Below, in pieces: positions 5,575 through 11,813 of a stretch of DNA of 11,813 bases. Each line of letters starts with the position of its first letter. Position 1 is the stretch's first letter. Made by a program: the position numbers and the translations under genes. Below the pieces are notes generated by a model that worked only from the letters and a program-made list of their open reading frames with translations, had not been told where the DNA came from and did not search any database. This DNA comes from Actinomycetes bacterium. Its GTDB lineage: Bacteria; Actinomycetota; Actinomycetes; Actinomycetales; Cellulomonadaceae. The stretch is from assembly GCA_023461115.1 (NCBI GenBank), contig JAEWOA010000006.1, positions 1-11,813 of the forward strand, in the 5' to 3' direction.

Positions 5575-8500
5575 TCAGGCGCCGGTCAGGCAGTGCGGGC
5601 CCAGCAGCGCCTTGAGGTCGCCGAACAGCGACGGCGATCGCTCGACGCGCAGTGTGTGGTCCAGGCGCATGACCGTGGCCCGCCCGGGCTGAGTCAGCCG
5701 CAGGTGCACTTCGGTCACGCCCGGATGGGTGCCCAGCACCTCACGCAGACGCTCCACGAGCGGCTGGGTGCAGCGCGCCACCGGCAAGGAGACCACAACC
5801 GGCGAATCGGCGGTGACCGACACGTCGGGCAACGTCACTTCCATCGCCTGGAGCTGCATGGTCTCGTCGCGGCGCCGCACCCGGCCCTTCACGACGACGA
5901 CAGCGTCCTCGGCCAGGATCGTCGAGTACGCGACGTAGGTCTCACCGAAGAAGAGCACCTCGACGGCGCCCTCCATGTCCTCGATCGTGACCGACGCCCA
6001 CGCGTTGCCCTGCTTCGACATCTTGCGCTGCAGGTTGGTGATCAGGCCCGCGACCACCACCGTGGAGCCGTCGGGGCGCTGCTCGTCGGCGTTGAGCGTC
6101 GCGATCGACACGTCCGCGGCGGCCGCGAGCACGTGCTCGATCCCGGACAGCGGGTGGTCGGAGACGTAGAGCCCGAGCATCTCGCGCTCGAACGCGAGCC
6201 GTTGCTTCTTGTCCCAGTCCGGCAGCTCCGGGATCGCGACCGCGAAGCCCGGCCCGTCGTCCTGCGCGCCGAAGACGTCCGCGAACAGGTCGAACTGCCC
6301 CTCCGCCTCCTTGCGCTTCACGCCGATCACCGAGTCGACGGCCTGCTCGTGCACCAGGACGAGCGCGCGGCGCGGGTGGCCGAGCGAGTCGAACGCGCCC
6401 GCCTTGATGAGCGACTCGATCGTCCGCTTGTTGCAGACGACGGCCGGAACCTTGTCGAGGAAGTCGGTGAACGACGTGAACGCGCCCTTCTCCTCACGCG
6501 TGCGCACGATCGCGTCCACGACGTTCGCGCCGACGTTGCGGATCGCGGTCAGGCCGAAGCGGATGTCCACGCCCACGGCCGTGAAGTTCGCGGCCGACGA
6601 GTTCACGTCCGGCGGGAGCACCGTGATCCCCATGCGGCGGCACTCGTTGAGGTAGAGCGCGGACTTGTCCTTGTCGTCGCGCACGCTCGTGAGCAGCGCG
6701 GCCATGTACTCGCCCGGGTAGTGCGCCTTGAGGAACGCCGTCCAGTACGAGATCAGCCCGTACGCCGCGGTGTGCGCCTTGTTGAACGCGTAGTCGGCGA
6801 ACGACTCGAGCACGTTCCACAGCGCCTGCTGCGCCTCGGAGGAGAACCCGCGCTCGGTCATGCCGCCGAAGAAGTCGGCCTGCTGCTTGTCCAGCTCCGA
6901 CTTCTTCTTCTTGCCCATCGCGCGGCGCAGCACGTCGGCCTGGCCCAGTGAGAATCCCGCGACGCGCTGCGCCGCGGCCATGACCTGCTCCTGGTAGACG
7001 ATCAGGCCGTACGTGGTGTCCAGGATGTCCGCGAGCGGCTCGGCCAGCTCGGCATGGATCGGCGTGATCTCCTGCTGCTTGTTCTTGCGCAGCGCGTAGT
7101 TGGTGTGCGAGTTCACGCCCATCGGGCCCGGGCGGTACAGCGCGAGGACGGCGGAGATGTCCTCGAAGTTGTCGGGCTTCATCAGGCGCAGCAGCGAGCG
7201 CATGGGCCCGCCGTCGAGCTGGAACACCCCGAGCGTGTCGCCGCGCGACAGGAGCTGGTAGCTCGCGACGTCGTCGAGCTCCAGGTCCTCCAGGACGAGG
7301 GCGTCCTTGCCGTTCATCACGATGTTCTCGAGGGCGTCGTCGAGGATCGTGAGGTTCCGCAGCCCCAGGAAGTCCATCTTGATGAGGCCGAGGCGCTCAC
7401 ACGTGGGGTAGTCGAACTGCGTGATGACCGCGCCGTCCTGCGGGCGGCGCATGATCGGGATGATGTCGATCAGCGGGTGGCTCGACATGATGACGCCCGC
7501 GGCGTGCACGCCCCACTGGCGCTTCAGGCCCTCGATGCCCTTGGCCAGCTCGACCACGCGCTGCGCGTCCGGGTCGGCGTCGTGCAGCTGGCGGAACTCC
7601 TCGGCCTCGTGGTGCCGCGGATCCTCCTTGTTGAAGATCCCGCCGAGGCTGATGTCCTTGCCCATGATCGCGGGCGGCATCGCCTTGGTGAGCTTCTCCC
7701 CCATCGCGAACGGGAAGCCCAGGAGGCGCGACGAGTCCTTGAGCGCCTGCTTGGCCTTGATGGTGCCGTACGTGACGATCTGCGCGACACGGTCCTCGCC
7801 GTACTTCTCCGTCACGTACTTGATGACCTCACCGCGCCGGCGCTCGTCGAAGTCGACGTCGAAGTCGGGCATGGAGACGCGGTCGGGGTTGAGGAACCGC
7901 TCGAAGATCAGGCCGTGCTGCAGGGGGTCCAGGTCCGTGATCCGCATCGCGTACGCGGCCATCGAGCCCGCGCCCGAGCCACGGCCGGGCCCCACTCGGA
8001 TCCCGTTGTCCTTGGCCCAGTTGATGAAGTCCGCGACCACCAGGAAGTACCCGGGGAAGCCCATCTGCGTGATGACCCCGGCCTCGTAGTCGGCCTGCTT
8101 GCGCACGTCGTCGGGGATGCCGTCCGGGTAGCGGTGCCGCAGGCCGGTCTCGACCTCCTTGACGAACCAGCTGGTCTCGTCCTCGCCCGCCGGAACGGGG
8201 TAGTTCGGCATGTAGTTGGCGCGCGTGTTGAACGAGACCTCGCACTGCTCGGCCACCCGCAGCGTGTTGTCGCAGGCCTCGGGGAGCTCGGCCCAGATGC
8301 GCCGCATCTCCTCGGCCGTCTTCACGTAGTAGCCCGAGCCCTCGAACGCGAAGCGGTTGCCGCCCTGCTCGTACGTCGGCTCCGTGAGCGCCGAGCCCGA
8401 GTTGACCGCCAGCAGAGCCTCCTGCGAGCCGGCGTCCTCCTCCTTGACGTAGTGGAGGTCGTTCGTCGCGAGCAGCGGCGCCCCGATGGCCTCGGCGATG

Positions 8501-9129
8501 CGCAGCAGGTCCTTGATCGTCCGCTTCTCGATGGCCAGCCCGTGGTCCATCAGCTCGACGTAGAAGTTCTCCTTGCCGAACAGGTCCTGCAGCTCGCCCG
8601 CGGCGCGCACCGCCTCGTCCCACTGGCCCAGCCGGAGCCTGGTCTGCACCTCGCCCGACGGGCATCCCGTGGTCGCGATCAGGCCCTTGCCGTAGGTCTG
8701 CAGCAGGTCGCGGTCCATGCGCGGCCACTTGCCCATCTGGCCATCGAGAGACGCCAGCGAGCTCGCGCGGAACAGGTTGTGCAGGCCCTCGTTGTCCTTG
8801 GCCAGCAACGTCATGTGCGTGTAGGCGCCGCTCGCCGAGACGTCGTCGCCCTTCTGCTCAGGCGTGCCCCAGCGGACCCTCGTCTGGTCGAACCGGCTGG
8901 TGCCGGGCGTCACGTACGCCTCGACGCCGATGATCGGCTTGATCCCGGCGTCGGTGGCCTTCTGCCAGAAGTCGAACGCCCCGAAGAGGTAGCCGTGGTC
9001 GGTGGTCGCGATGGCCGACTGGCCGACGCGCTGCACCTCTTTGAACAGCTCCGGCAGCCGCGCCGCGCCATCGAGCATCGAGTACTCGGTGTGGACGTGG
9101 AGATGGACGAAGTCGGAGCCGGATGCCAC
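5575..9129 (-). CDS. dnaE: DNA polymerase III alpha subunit, replicative (DnaE1 type)
   Basis: This is the chromosomal replicase catalytic subunit, 1184 residues, full length. The N-terminal PHP domain (about 6-290) keeps its metal ligands: H11, H13, D44, H45, E70, H105, C156, D224 and H226, so it may proofread as shown for mycobacterial DnaE1. The palm carries catalytic aspartates D422 and D424 in PDFDVDFDE and D586 in KMDFLGLRNLTI. QFDLF at 945-949 is the beta-clamp binding motif. An OB fold spans about 1015-1070 (VVVAGLITNLQRK onward), followed by the tau-binding tail. The GTG at 9129 is fixed as the start because the PHP domain begins at once and an in-frame TAG, part of a TAGACT element, lies 12 bases upstream. 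It lies 51 bp behind rluD on the same strand. The length, the intact clamp motif and the intact PHP site argue against the error-prone DnaE2/ImuC. Confidence 0.97.
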   Translation of the reverse strand: MASGSDFVHLHVHTEYSMLDGAARLPELFKEVQRVGQSAIATTDHGYLFGAFDFWQKATDAGIKPIIGVEAYVTPGTSRFDQTRVRWGTPEQKGDDVSASGAYTHMTLLAKDNEGLHNLFRASSLASLDGQMGKWPRMDRDLLQTYGKGLIATTGCPSGEVQTRLRLGQWDEAVRAAGELQDLFGKENFYVELMDHGLAIEKRTIKDLLRIAEAIGAPLLATNDLHYVKEEDAGSQEALLAVNSGSALTEPTYEQGGNRFAFEGSGYYVKTAEEMRRIWAELPEACDNTLRVAEQCEVSFNTRANYMPNYPVPAGEDETSWFVKEVETGLRHRYPDGIPDDVRKQADYEAGVITQMGFPGYFLVVADFINWAKDNGIRVGPGRGSGAGSMAAYAMRITDLDPLQHGLIFERFLNPDRVSMPDFDVDFDERRRGEVIKYVTEKYGEDRVAQIVTYGTIKAKQALKDSSRLLGFPFAMGEKLTKAMPPAIMGKDISLGGIFNKEDPRHHEAEEFRQLHDADPDAQRVVELAKGIEGLKRQWGVHAAGVIMSSHPLIDIIPIMRRPQDGAVITQFDYPTCERLGLIKMDFLGLRNLTILDDALENIVMNGKDALVLEDLELDDVASYQLLSRGDTLGVFQLDGGPMRSLLRLMKPDNFEDISAVLALYRPGPMGVNSHTNYALRKNKQQEITPIHAELAEPLADILDTTYGLIVYQEQVMAAAQRVAGFSLGQADVLRRAMGKKKKSELDKQQADFFGGMTERGFSSEAQQALWNVLESFADYAFNKAHTAAYGLISYWTAFLKAHYPGEYMAALLTSVRDDKDKSALYLNECRRMGITVLPPDVNSSAANFTAVGVDIRFGLTAIRNVGANVVDAIVRTREEKGAFTSFTDFLDKVPAVVCNKRTIESLIKAGAFDSLGHPRRALVLVHEQAVDSVIGVKRKEAEGQFDLFADVFGAQDDGPGFAVAIPELPDWDKKQRLAFEREMLGLYVSDHPLSGIEHVLAAAADVSIATLNADEQRPDGSTVVVAGLITNLQRKMSKQGNAWASVTIEDMEGAVEVLFFGETYVAYSTILAEDAVVVVKGRVRRRDETMQLQAMEVTLPDVSVTADSPVVVSLPVARCTQPLVERLREVLGTHPGVTEVHLRLTQPGRATVMRLDHTLRVERSPSLFGDLKALLGPHCLTGA

Positions 9130-9135
9130 GGGGCG

Positions 9136-9141
9136 AGTCTA
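9136..9141 (-). promoter_or_regulatory. -10 element of leaderless-type dnaE promoter
   Basis: TAGACT stands 6 bases before the dnaE GTG (TAGACT CGCCCC GTG). The only SD-like run, GGAGG, is more than 20 bases upstream of the start and too far to serve. The TAG is in frame, which rules out earlier starts. No -35 hexamer is clear. Confidence 0.55.
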
Positions 9142-9180
9142 GGCGGCGCCTCCGACAGGCCGGGACCGCCGCACCGGAGT

Positions 9181-10116
9181 TCAGCGGTAGCCCGCCGAGA
9201 TCACACTCAGGGCGTGCTCCAGGTCGGCCGGATAGGCGCTCTCCACCTCGAGCCACTCGCCCGAGGACGGGTGCTCGAAGCCAAGCCGAACCGCGTGCAG
9301 CCACTGCCGCTCGAGGCCTACACGGGCCGCGAGCGACGGGTCCGCGCCGTACGTGAGGTCGCCGACGCACGGGTGCCGCAGCGCCGAGAAGTGCACCCGG
9401 ATCTGGTGCGTGCGGCCCGTCTCCAGGTGGATCTCGACGAGCGACGCCGCCGGGAACGCCTCGACGAGCTCGTAGTGCGTGATCGACGGCTTACCACCCG
9501 CGACCACGGCGAACTTCCAGTCCGACGAGGGATGGCGCCCGATCGGGGCGTCGATCGTGCCCGTGGTCGGCTCCGGATGGCCCTGCACGAGCGCGTGGTA
9601 CGTCTTGTCGACCGTGCGCTCCTTGAACGCGCGCTTGAGCACGGTGTACGCGCGCTCGCTCTTGGCCACGACCATCAGGCCGCTCGTGCCCACGTCCAAG
9701 CGGTGCACGACGCCCTGGCGCTCGGCGGCGCCGGACGTCGAGATCCGGTAGCCCGCCGCGGCGAGCGCGCCCACCACCGTCGGGCCCGTCCAACCCGGCG
9801 ACGGGTGCGCCGCGACGCCCACGGGCTTGTCGACGACCACGACGTCGTCGTCGTCGTACACGATGCCCATGCCGGGCACGGGCTCGGCCACCACCTCGAC
9901 CACCGCCGGGGCGATCTCCGGGAGCTCGACCTCGAGCCACGCGCCCGCCGGGAGCCGGTCCGACTTCCCGACGACCCGGCCGTCCACGACGACGCCGCCG
10001 GCCTCCGCGATCTCCGCCGCGCGCGTCCGGGACAGCCCCAGCAGCCGGGCGAGCGCCGCGTCGACGCGCTCGCCCGCGAGGCCGTCCGGCACCGGCAGCG
10101 ACCGGGACTCACGCAT
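9181..10116 (-). CDS. rluD: 23S rRNA pseudouridine synthase, RluA/RluD family
   Basis: RluD-type enzymes isomerise uridine to pseudouridine in helix 69 of 23S rRNA. The 311 residues show an N-terminal S4 domain (about 12-70, GERVDAALARLLGLSRTRA) and then the catalytic domain, with HRLDVGTSGLMVVAK containing the catalytic aspartate D141, followed by KTYHALV and the RTHQIRVH motif of the RluA/RluD family. The frame extends to 10164, but the ATG at 10116 gives the usual N-terminus just ahead of the S4 domain and overlaps the lspA stop by 8 bases, indicating coupling. The lspA-rluD pair is widespread in bacteria. A run of GAC codons and GTG/GTC codons produces the DDDD-VVVV stretch at 88-95, just before the conserved DKP. 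The precise target uridines are inferred from the family and neighbour. Confidence 0.93.
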   Translation of the reverse strand: MRESRSLPVPDGLAGERVDAALARLLGLSRTRAAEIAEAGGVVVDGRVVGKSDRLPAGAWLEVELPEIAPAVVEVVAEPVPGMGIVYDDDDVVVVDKPVGVAAHPSPGWTGPTVVGALAAAGYRISTSGAAERQGVVHRLDVGTSGLMVVAKSERAYTVLKRAFKERTVDKTYHALVQGHPEPTTGTIDAPIGRHPSSDWKFAVVAGGKPSITHYELVEAFPAASLVEIHLETGRTHQIRVHFSALRHPCVGDLTYGADPSLAARVGLERQWLHAVRLGFEHPSSGEWLEVESAYPADLEHALSVISAGYR

Positions 10117-10765
10117 CGGACTCGGCCTCGTCCGCCGCGTCGACCTCGGCCCCGCCCTCGGCATCGGCCTCGCGCGTGCCGTCCAGGCGGATGCCCAACA
10201 CCACCGCGAGGACGATCAGCACCGCCGCGACCACGATCGCGATGTCCGCGACGTTCCCGACGAACCAGTTGCCGTATGCGATGAAGTCGACCACCCAGCC
10301 GCGCGCGAAGCCCGGGTCCCGGGTCAGCCGGTCGATCAGGTTCCCGAGCGCGCCGCCCAGCAGCAGACCCAGCGAGAGCGCCCACAGTCGAGAGCCGAGG
10401 TTGCGCGACGCGCGCACGATCACGACGACGACGACCGCGGCGACGATCGTGAGGACCCACGTCATGCCCGTCGCGATCGACAACGCGGCGCCCGCGTTGT
10501 GCACGAGCTGCAGGCCCAACAGCGATCCGAGGAGCTCGCGGCGTGCGCCGTCGTCGAGCGCGCCCAGGGCCCAAGCCTTGCTGAGCTGGTCGAGCAGCAC
10601 GACGAGGGCGGTGACGCCGACGAGCAGGCCGATCAACTTGCCGTGGCGCCCGGCCGCCGGAGCGCGTTCGGCCTCGTCGCCGACGAGGTCGAGATCCGCG
10701 GCGACCGCCGCGGTCGGGTCGTCCTGGGGGACGTCGTCCCGCTGCTGAGGCTCGTCGTGAGGCAC
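10109..10765 (-). CDS. lspA: Lipoprotein signal peptidase (signal peptidase II)
   Basis: LspA is an inner-membrane aspartyl protease that cleaves the signal peptide of diacylated prolipoproteins. The 218 residues contain four hydrophobic spans (about 44-58, 101-117, 127-143 and 172-192). Family motifs are DQLSK (59-63), NAGAALS (90-96, with Leu where Phe is usual), GNLIDR (141-146) with catalytic D145, and NVADIAI with catalytic D174. The protein is longer than the roughly 160 residues of E. coli LspA because of an acidic 40-residue N-terminal extension and an acidic tail after about 196, both presumably cytoplasmic. The GTG at 10765 is preceded by TAGACT at 6 bases, whose TAG is in frame, and by no Shine-Dalgarno sequence. 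It lies 20 bp behind the dksA-like gene and overlaps rluD by 8 bases. Confidence 0.94.
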   Translation of the reverse strand: MPHDEPQQRDDVPQDDPTAAVAADLDLVGDEAERAPAAGRHGKLIGLLVGVTALVVLLDQLSKAWALGALDDGARRELLGSLLGLQLVHNAGAALSIATGMTWVLTIVAAVVVVVIVRASRNLGSRLWALSLGLLLGGALGNLIDRLTRDPGFARGWVVDFIAYGNWFVGNVADIAIVVAAVLIVLAVVLGIRLDGTREADAEGGAEVDAADEAESDA

Positions 10766-10771
10766 CGCAGG

Positions 10772-10777
10772 AGTCTA
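10772..10777 (-). promoter_or_regulatory. -10 element of leaderless-type lspA promoter
   Basis: TAGACT stands 6 bases before the lspA GTG (TAGACT CCTGCG GTG), inside the 20-bp gap after the dksA-like gene. It may add an internal promoter to an operon that also reads through from upstream. No clear -35 hexamer is visible. Confidence 0.5.
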
Positions 10778-10785
10778 CGGGGCGT

Positions 10786-11250
10786 TCAGCGACGCTCCTC
10801 GCGCTGCTTGCACTCGACGCAAAGGGTCGCGCGCGGGAACGCCTGGAGCCGCGCCTTGCCGATCGCACGCCCGCAGGACTCGCACGTCGCGAACGTGCCC
10901 GCGGAGATCCGGTCCAGCGCGCGCTGCGTCTGGCCGAGCATGTCGCGCGTGTTGTTGACGAGCGTGAGCTCCTGCTCGCGCTCGAGCGCCGACGAACCGT
11001 AGTCCGCCTGGTCGTCGCCTGCGCCATCGCCCGAGTTCCGCAGCAGGTCCGAGAGCTCCGCGTCGGCCGCGGCGAGCTCGGACGTCAGCCGATCGATGTC
11101 GGCGATCAGCTCGTCGGCGACCGCACGGACCTCGGCGCCGGTCCACGACTTCTCGCCGTCCCTGACCGGGAACTGCTTGGCGAGGCGGTTGAGCGCGGCG
11201 GTGTCGGTGAGTGAGACGACTGGGCTGGTCAAAGGTTCATTGATGGCCAC
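10786..11250 (-). CDS. TraR/DksA-family zinc-finger protein
   Basis: The 154 residues end in a C4 zinc finger, C123-x2-C126 and C144-x2-C147 (CESCGRAIGKARLQAFPRA in between), of the DksA/TraR type. Before it lies a long helical region (about 38-115) that would form the coiled coil. The tip sequence DQADYGS contains D80 and D83, which align with the two tip aspartates of E. coli DksA (D71 and D74) used in the RNA polymerase secondary channel; the following Ala is replaced by Gly. DksA-family proteins modulate initiation at rRNA and amino acid promoters; whether this one binds polymerase is inferred. The N-terminal 35 residues are not conserved-looking. The GTG at 11250 follows a G-rich SD-like run (AGGGGGG) by 7 bases. 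A promoter lies at 11282-11310. The divIVA side is closed off by a strong terminator. Confidence 0.88.
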   Translation of the reverse strand: MAINEPLTSPVVSLTDTAALNRLAKQFPVRDGEKSWTGAEVRAVADELIADIDRLTSELAAADAELSDLLRNSGDGAGDDQADYGSSALEREQELTLVNNTRDMLGQTQRALDRISAGTFATCESCGRAIGKARLQAFPRATLCVECKQREERR

Positions 11251-11273
11251 GACGAGGCCCCCCTGTCCTTGAG

Positions 11274-11283
11274 GTCACGTGAC
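11274..11283. promoter_or_regulatory. 10-bp palindrome over the dksA-like gene transcription start
   Basis: GTCACGTGAC is a perfect palindrome overlapping the downstream end of the -10 element and the predicted transcription start. It could be an operator, but a 10-bp palindrome in GC-rich DNA may be chance. Confidence 0.3.
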
Positions 11284-11310
11284 TGTAAACGCGTACGCCT
11301 GTGGACACAA
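11282..11310 (-). promoter_or_regulatory. Promoter of the dksA-like gene
   Basis: TTGTGT (11310-11305) and TACAGT (11287-11282) are separated by exactly 17 bases, the clearest -35/-10 pair in the window. Transcription would start near 11275, giving about a 25-base leader that includes the G-rich SD. The region is less GC-rich than its surroundings. Confidence 0.6.
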
Positions 11311-11344
11311 CACACCACGCCGGGTGAAACCCGGCGTGGTGTGT
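11310..11344 (-). terminator. Strong hairpin terminator after the divIVA-like gene
   Basis: A perfect 16-bp stem, 11310-11325 pairing with 11329-11344 (core CACACCACGCCGGGT), closes on a 3-base GAA loop. It lies 59 bp after the divIVA-like stop. On the minus strand it is followed by TGTCC, with Ts scattered in TTGTGT rather than a true T tract. The base of the stem touches the -35 of the dksA-like promoter, so terminator and promoter are packed together. Confidence 0.85.
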
Positions 11345-11403
11345 GCGCGACCAGCGGTGATACCGCGGAACCGAGTACCTCGGGCGACCGCGGTGAGTGA
11401 ACG

Positions 11404-11813
11404 TCAGAGGTTGTGCGCGTCCCCGACGGGCTGCGCCTGGCCGGCGCGCGGCGGGAGTGCGCTGCCCCGGTTGTCCAAGTCGCCCAGCAGGTTCTCGAGG
11501 TAGCTCTTCAAGCGCGTGCGGTAGTCACGCTCGAAGACGCGCAGCTCGTCGATCTTGCGCTCCAGCAGGGACCGCTCCTGCTCGAGCTGGCCGAGCGTGC
11601 GCTGGCTGGTCTCCTCGGCCTCGCGGACGATCCGGTTGGCCTGGACCTTGGCCTCCGTGACGAGCCGCTCGGACTCCTCCTGGCCGCTGCGCACGTAGTC
11701 GTCGTGCAGCTTCTGCGCGAGCGCGAGCATGCCCGTGGCCGACTCGGGCTCGGTGCCGCGGGCCTGGGGCGCGGGCGCGACCGGCGCGGCCACCACGGGC
11801 GCGGGCGCCGGAA
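11404..11813 (-). CDS. divIVA: DivIVA/Wag31-like polar growth protein, C-terminal part (runs off right edge)
   Basis: The frame ends with TGA at 11404-11406 and remains open to the right edge, leaving 135 visible residues of the C-terminal part. A Pro/Ala/Val-rich linker comes first, then a long charged coiled coil (about 11460-11735), including EESERLVTEAKVQANRIVRE and EQERSLLERKIDELRVFERD, then the closing YRTRLKSYLENLLGDL and a short tail. Repeating Glu/Arg/Leu heptads and the RLKSYLENLL ending are typical of actinobacterial DivIVA (Wag31), which marks the cell poles and directs tip growth. The N-terminal membrane-binding domain is outside the window. The GTG at 11796 is inside the linker and is not a believable start. 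The place upstream of the dksA-like gene, lspA and rluD fits the distal end of a division gene cluster, where actinobacterial divIVA usually lies. Confidence 0.85.
   Translation of the reverse strand, partial: PAPAPVVAAPVAPAPQARGTEPESATGMLALAQKLHDDYVRSGQEESERLVTEAKVQANRIVREAEETSQRTLGQLEQERSLLERKIDELRVFERDYRTRLKSYLENLLGDLDNRGSALPPRAGQAQPVGDAHNL

Noticed and set aside
9841..9857. GTC/GAC trinucleotide run
   Set aside because: It lies inside rluD and encodes DDDD before the conserved DKP motif; GC-rich codon choice explains it.
7054..10284. Open frame of 1076 codons on the plus strand
   Set aside because: It is antisense to dnaE and rluD, whose products show full catalytic motifs. The translation is rich in Arg, Val, His and Asp, as expected from the reverse of a GC-rich gene, and has no domain I can recognise.
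1..11813. Search for CRISPR arrays, insertion sequences, phage or defence genes
   Set aside because: No regularly spaced repeats, transposase or integrase motifs, terminal inverted repeats or defence domains are visible; the coding space is filled by core genes and a single likely inserted dehydrogenase.

Overview
The window is high-GC DNA, with strong GC preference at third codon positions, many GTG starts and several starts that look leaderless. It reads as chromosome of an actinobacterium. The gene order divIVA / TraR-DksA-like / lspA / rluD / dnaE / hisD resembles Cellulomonas and other Micrococcales. That placement comes from remembered gene order and protein character, not from a search.

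Layout, right to left, because most genes are on the minus strand. The right edge holds the 3' part of a DivIVA/Wag31-like polar growth protein (11404-11813), closed by a 16-bp hairpin terminator. A recognisable promoter then starts a run of dksA-like zinc-finger gene (10786-11250), lspA (10109-10765), rluD (9181-10116) and the replicative polymerase dnaE (5575-9129). lspA and dnaE also carry their own leaderless-type -10 elements. A 76-residue S4 RNA-binding protein on the plus strand (5287-5517) converges on dnaE; the junction holds four degenerate 16-bp tandem repeats. hisD (3884-5206) diverges from the S4 gene. A zinc alcohol dehydrogenase on the plus strand (2822-3856) converges on hisD and diverges from hisC (1551-2672). 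hisC, hisB (925-1554) and an unrecognised 180-residue gene (386-928) are coupled by 4-base GTGA overlaps. A truncated probable single-span membrane protein (1-303) runs off the left edge.

How the genes work together. HisC, HisB and HisD are late or middle steps of histidine synthesis (IGP dehydratase, histidinol-phosphate aminotransferase, histidinol dehydrogenase). LspA matures lipoproteins, RluD modifies 23S rRNA, and DnaE with intact PHP-domain metal ligands replicates and probably proofreads DNA. The alcohol dehydrogenase separates hisD from hisCB and is the most likely inserted gene here.

I see no CRISPR array, insertion sequence, tRNA, rRNA or prophage, and nothing I would call a new biological system. 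The points most worth checking are the repeated leaderless start signature, the split his locus with its palindromic divergent promoter region, the possible two starts of the alcohol dehydrogenase, and the unrecognised gene coupled to hisB.
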